A program made the position numbers and the translations under genes. Positions 60,725 through 64,000 of a DNA stretch of 64,000 nucleotides are shown one piece after another. Under the pieces are notes generated by a model, which saw only the letters and a program-made list of their open reading frames with translations, was not told the origin of the DNA and did no database searches. This DNA is from Climacium dendroides (lineage: Eukaryota > Streptophyta > Bryopsida > Hypnales > Climaciaceae), in the NCBI GenBank assembly GCA_950106755.1, contig OX467087.1:20402047-20466046 (forward strand), given 5' to 3'. Position 1 is the first letter of the stretch; the number at the start of each line of letters is the position of its first letter.

Positions 60725-61357
60725 CAAATAAAGCATTTTATTATGCAAGGATGTGAGGACAAGAAGGTCATTGAATTTAAGGACTTATTATAAATTTTAT
60801 TATGTTTTCAAAAGAACTTTCTATCGAAAAGAATATATTACAAGTTATTATAAATGAGTAAGTATGTCTACAATGACTTATTATGTTGCATAGCCCTATT
60901 GATAATTATCCACTGAGTTTCTATTTCAAAAACACTTGAAATTCCACATAATTATGGACTTCATGTAATTTTGCTCATGAAATTAAAGCAATTAGAATAT
61001 CCTAAAGCACTATAATATTTAGGCAGTCTTGCACATGCATTGATATCCAACTTATTCGATTCTTGAACCCTAAAGGCTCACATTGTGTGTATAGATTTCT
61101 ATTTTTATGTGTTCATAATTCTTAGCTCACATAATAACAACTATTGAAACTACCATAATAAATTCATGTAAAATTTCAATTTATAAAGTCAATAGTGTCT
61201 ATCCAAGTTTTAAAAAAGAAAAATAGACTTTTTAGTGAGTTTTTAGGAATTAACATCCTTATCATCAAACATTATAACCTAAGTTCAATTCATAAGTAAC
61301 CATGCTATGTTTGCCATATTATCCACAACATGTCTAGCTAGTTTGAATTTAGATGGT

Positions 61358-61878
61358 TACTTCCTCCGTCCCAAAATGATCTCCATGTTAGACTTTGTGA
61401 CATTGTAAATTGTTTAGATTCAACTTTTGATTGCTTTCTAAGACAAACAAAACAACTCCAAGTAGTAGTTCTCCCTACATCCATGCAATCATCAATCAAA
61501 AGACAAATGAATTGATTGAAGGGGTCAATTAATTTTATTTTTGAATCTCTTTCAATGTTGACTAGTTGAAGGAAATAAAGCTCTAGGAGGTGGAATAGAA
61601 GTCCATCCAAGGTCTTGGTCTTGTATTAATTGCCCACAAAATGATGACCTTACACTCAACAATTGCCCACCAATGCTCCTCAAAAATGCCCTCCGAATTC
61701 TACTTTTTAGTACTCCGAAGCCATTTTTTTGAAAAAGTCTTCAAAACTCAAAGTTCTTAGGACAATAGGAATATACCAAATTCTATTTATAGCACGAAGT
61801 GGCTCTTAAAAAAGTTAAATTTAGTCTAAAGTAGATACATCTTATTCAACAAGTAAATCATTGGGGACAGAGAGAGTA
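61358..61878. mobile_element. Stowaway-like element, mirror copy
   Basis: Mirror of 25582-26102. In this orientation the TACTTCCTCCGTCCCAAAAT terminus is read directly at 61358. Confidence 0.48.
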
Positions 61879-62586
61879 CAACTCAAAAAAATGGAAAAAT
61901 TTATTAAAACTTTAGATTTTAGTGCAAACTCCAAGATTCTCAAAAATGTAGTTTCAACCATGGAGCTCGTAAGGAAGACCATTTGTTGTCCCCTATTAGA
62001 ATCCTTGGTCAAAAATGGCACTTATGAAAGAGGGTCATTTTCTAGAGAGTGGGGACAAACTTGGAAGACGGCACAAGCAAAGAAAAATTGATGTTGCTAT
62101 GACAACTGGGACTTTTGTGGAGAAGAAACTAAGTAGACCAGTTAATACATACACTACAACAATACAAGGATATAAATGACTTGTCTACAATGATTGTAGT
62201 AGTCATTTCTTATCCACAATGACTACAAATCAATGACTTTGTGGTCATTGTTGTGCTTGCAGTCATTGTGGACAAGTCATTTATACCATTGCTTTTTTGT
62301 AGTGATAAAGGCAGGTAGAGAAATTGACGTCACCTACAAAACAAAAAATGCTTATGTTGGAACTGTTTGTCCATGTGAGCACTTCCCAAATTTTGGATAT
62401 GAGTGTGTCGGATTAGAAGTGCTAAAAGCCAAGACTACAAAAATGGTGCATGCTCGTGTTTATGTCAAGGATTACACCACCATGGGCAAAAGGGGAAGAA
62501 CAAGAAAGGATGGTATAGCAGTGAGGTCCTCTACTTTCAATTGTAATAATGTCCATGCTCTTGATGTGCCTTTGTTTGTCAATTAG
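61879..62586 (+). pseudogene. Unrecognised broken coding region, mirror copy
   Basis: Mirror of 24874-25581, with the protein pieces on the plus strand and the same CACTA miniature element in the middle. The shared lesion shows it was already broken before the inverted duplication. Confidence 0.4.
62152..62304. mobile_element. CACTA-type miniature transposon, mirror copy
   Basis: Mirror of 25156-25308, with the TAT-derived duplication (ATA in this orientation) on both sides. Confidence 0.8.
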
Positions 62587-64000
62587 AGTCTATTATGTAT
62601 ATTTGAATTGCAATGCATTGAACTGCATGTCTATTTTCTAATTGCATATAAAAGGCAAAGAGTATAGCATGGGTCTTACTGAAACTACGAACGAGCCTAC
62701 AAGTAGTTAAGTTATTGCCATTGGTAAGTTTTTTGTTTGGCCTACAGTAAATTTATTAAAGATCTACGTTAAATTTTCTTTCCACTTATCTAAAGGAATA
62801 TAAAAAAAAAATTCATGCATACTTTCAAATAGACCTCTTTATGAAGAAATATGGAATTAAAAATTAACAGGGTGGTTGCAAGAAGGACCGGTATTATTTT
62901 TGTTACAATAAAAGTGACTCTCTTATCATCCGCTATAACTTTTGAAGCATGATTGTAATTACCTTAAAATTTTATTGGAGATGGCTAACTTGATAGTATT
63001 CGAATCCCTTATTTTTCATAAAAATTCAAAAATTATTTTATATTTAAATTTAAATTTAGTTCATCAATCACACTTCAAGGTTTATGGGTTTTTCATACTA
63101 GGGGGTACTAAAAATTAAGGATTTAGTGATGAAATTTTTGTGGTCTATTTCCACAATGGACAGACATGTACTTGGATAAGAAAATTTTAAAATATATTAT
63201 TTTATGACCTCCATATTCATACCAATAGGTCTCTTTTCCGCATGCACTTTTGAACATTGAAGATGGTTTTGATTTCCATCTTTTGGTGAAATGTGATCAC
63301 TATCAAATCTTTTCAAATGGTTAGTTTTAAGTTTTTTTGTTCATGACTTTCTAATAAATTATTATTAATTTATACCTAGTTGTATTTTTTTTTTTTGACA
63401 AACTATCTCTTCTTTGCCAATTGAAATAGTACTTTTACAGTACTTGCAAATAGTTAGTGGTACTAGTTAGTAGCCATCATTTTTTCAAATCAACAACTAA
63501 GATCGTTTCATTTCAGAGTTCTCATAGTAATGAATCTATAGCTTTAGCAAAACACTCCCTAAATCATTTGGTCTCTCTTGCCGCCATCCAAGAGTTACTT
63601 AAAATTATGAATTAAATGTCAAAAAGTCAAAGGAGCTTTCTAGTTATTCACAATGATTGAGTTTAAAAATTTCCACTAATATTTACAAACTTAGACCTGT
63701 GTCAAAAAAAATTCTTACATTGAATTCAAGTTAGAGTTTTAAAAGACCTTTGGAATCATTTCACTCAATACACTTTTGTAAACATTTCATTGGACGATAT
63801 AGAGTCACGGGATCAAAACGGTTGAGAAAAAAATAATCACCAGAATTTTCTAGTAATGTACAAAGATTTCTTTCAATATCCAAAAAGATGTTCTTCATAA
63901 ATATCTAATTATCACTAAATATCAAAGGATCCTTTATCAATGAATCCTGTATCAAACGTTCTTTTTACTTATCTACAAGAGCATCAAAGGATCCTCTCCG

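Larger units (their letters stand above)
50941..64000 (-). repeat. Right arm of giant inverted duplication (palindrome)
   Basis: Exact reverse complement of 23460-36519 wherever sampled; convert with x' = 87460 - x. The arm continues to the last base of the window (the final 40 bases are the complement of 23460-23499), so its outer end and the DNA beyond are unknown. Mirror copies of arm features follow as separate entries. Confidence 0.93.

Noticed and set aside
23460..64000. Dismissing the inverted duplication as a simple fold-back read artefact
   Set aside because: A fold-back artefact normally has no large spacer and no diverged inner edges. Here the edges differ by point changes and a 251-bp insertion. 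The artefact option still stays open for the identical arms and is stated as such.
1..64000. tRNA or rRNA genes and organelle DNA inserts
   Set aside because: No tRNA-like box pair or rRNA-like conserved stretch was noticed on reading, and no plastid or mitochondrial gene was recognised. A tRNAscan or BLAST run was not possible.

Overview
The window looks like nuclear DNA of a land plant. Its first 17.5 kb carries spliced plant genes with GC-rich exons set in AT-rich non-coding DNA. The gene set (glucan phosphorylation, plastid-type ferredoxin, UVR-domain bifunctional nuclease, plant-type ATP11 factor) fits a plant and not a fungus or alga. The compact genes suggest a seed-free plant such as a bryophyte or lycophyte, but that is a guess and no species is claimed.

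Region 1 (1-17.5 kb, genes): an ATP11/ATPAF1 mitochondrial F1-ATPase assembly factor (66-2153, +, five exons), phosphoglucan water dikinase PWD/GWD3 (3283-6936, +, one intron), a plastid 2Fe-2S ferredoxin (8746-9528, -, apparent GC-AG intron), a glutathione S-transferase-fold protein (12720-14036, -, three exons) and a bifunctional nuclease of the BBD family (16116-17412, -, two exons). They are unrelated housekeeping genes, not a pathway cluster. Exon joins were worked out by hand from splice consensus and frame continuity. Region 2 (17.5-21.7 kb): non-coding, with microsatellites and small dispersed repeats.

Region 3 (21.7-64 kb): almost devoid of recognisable genes and built from layered repeats. 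The dominant structure is a very large inverted duplication. Position x in the left arm (23460-36519) matches position 87460-x on the other strand in the right arm (50941-64000). All nine arm ORF pairs checked keep this constant sum, and sampled stretches, including a 12-A homopolymer, are identical. The right arm runs off the window, so 13.06 kb is a minimum arm length. The arms flank a spacer of about 13-14 kb (37.0-50.2 kb). At the inner edges (36520-37006 and 50195-50940) the pairing continues, but identity falls stepwise to about 92%, and one edge carries a 251-bp transposon the other lacks. This suggests an old short inverted repeat that seeded a recent fold-back duplication, or the limit of arm-to-arm gene conversion. 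An assembly error cannot be excluded from sequence alone.

Inside the arms are two non-autonomous Helitrons in opposite orientation, CACTA-type miniature elements, a Stowaway-like element, a broken unrecognised gene, and a GC-richer gene-like island (MDRE family, name used here only) with three diverged copies plus the mirror copy. The spacer holds an older, diverged direct copy of much of the arm, so at least three rounds of duplication can be told apart.
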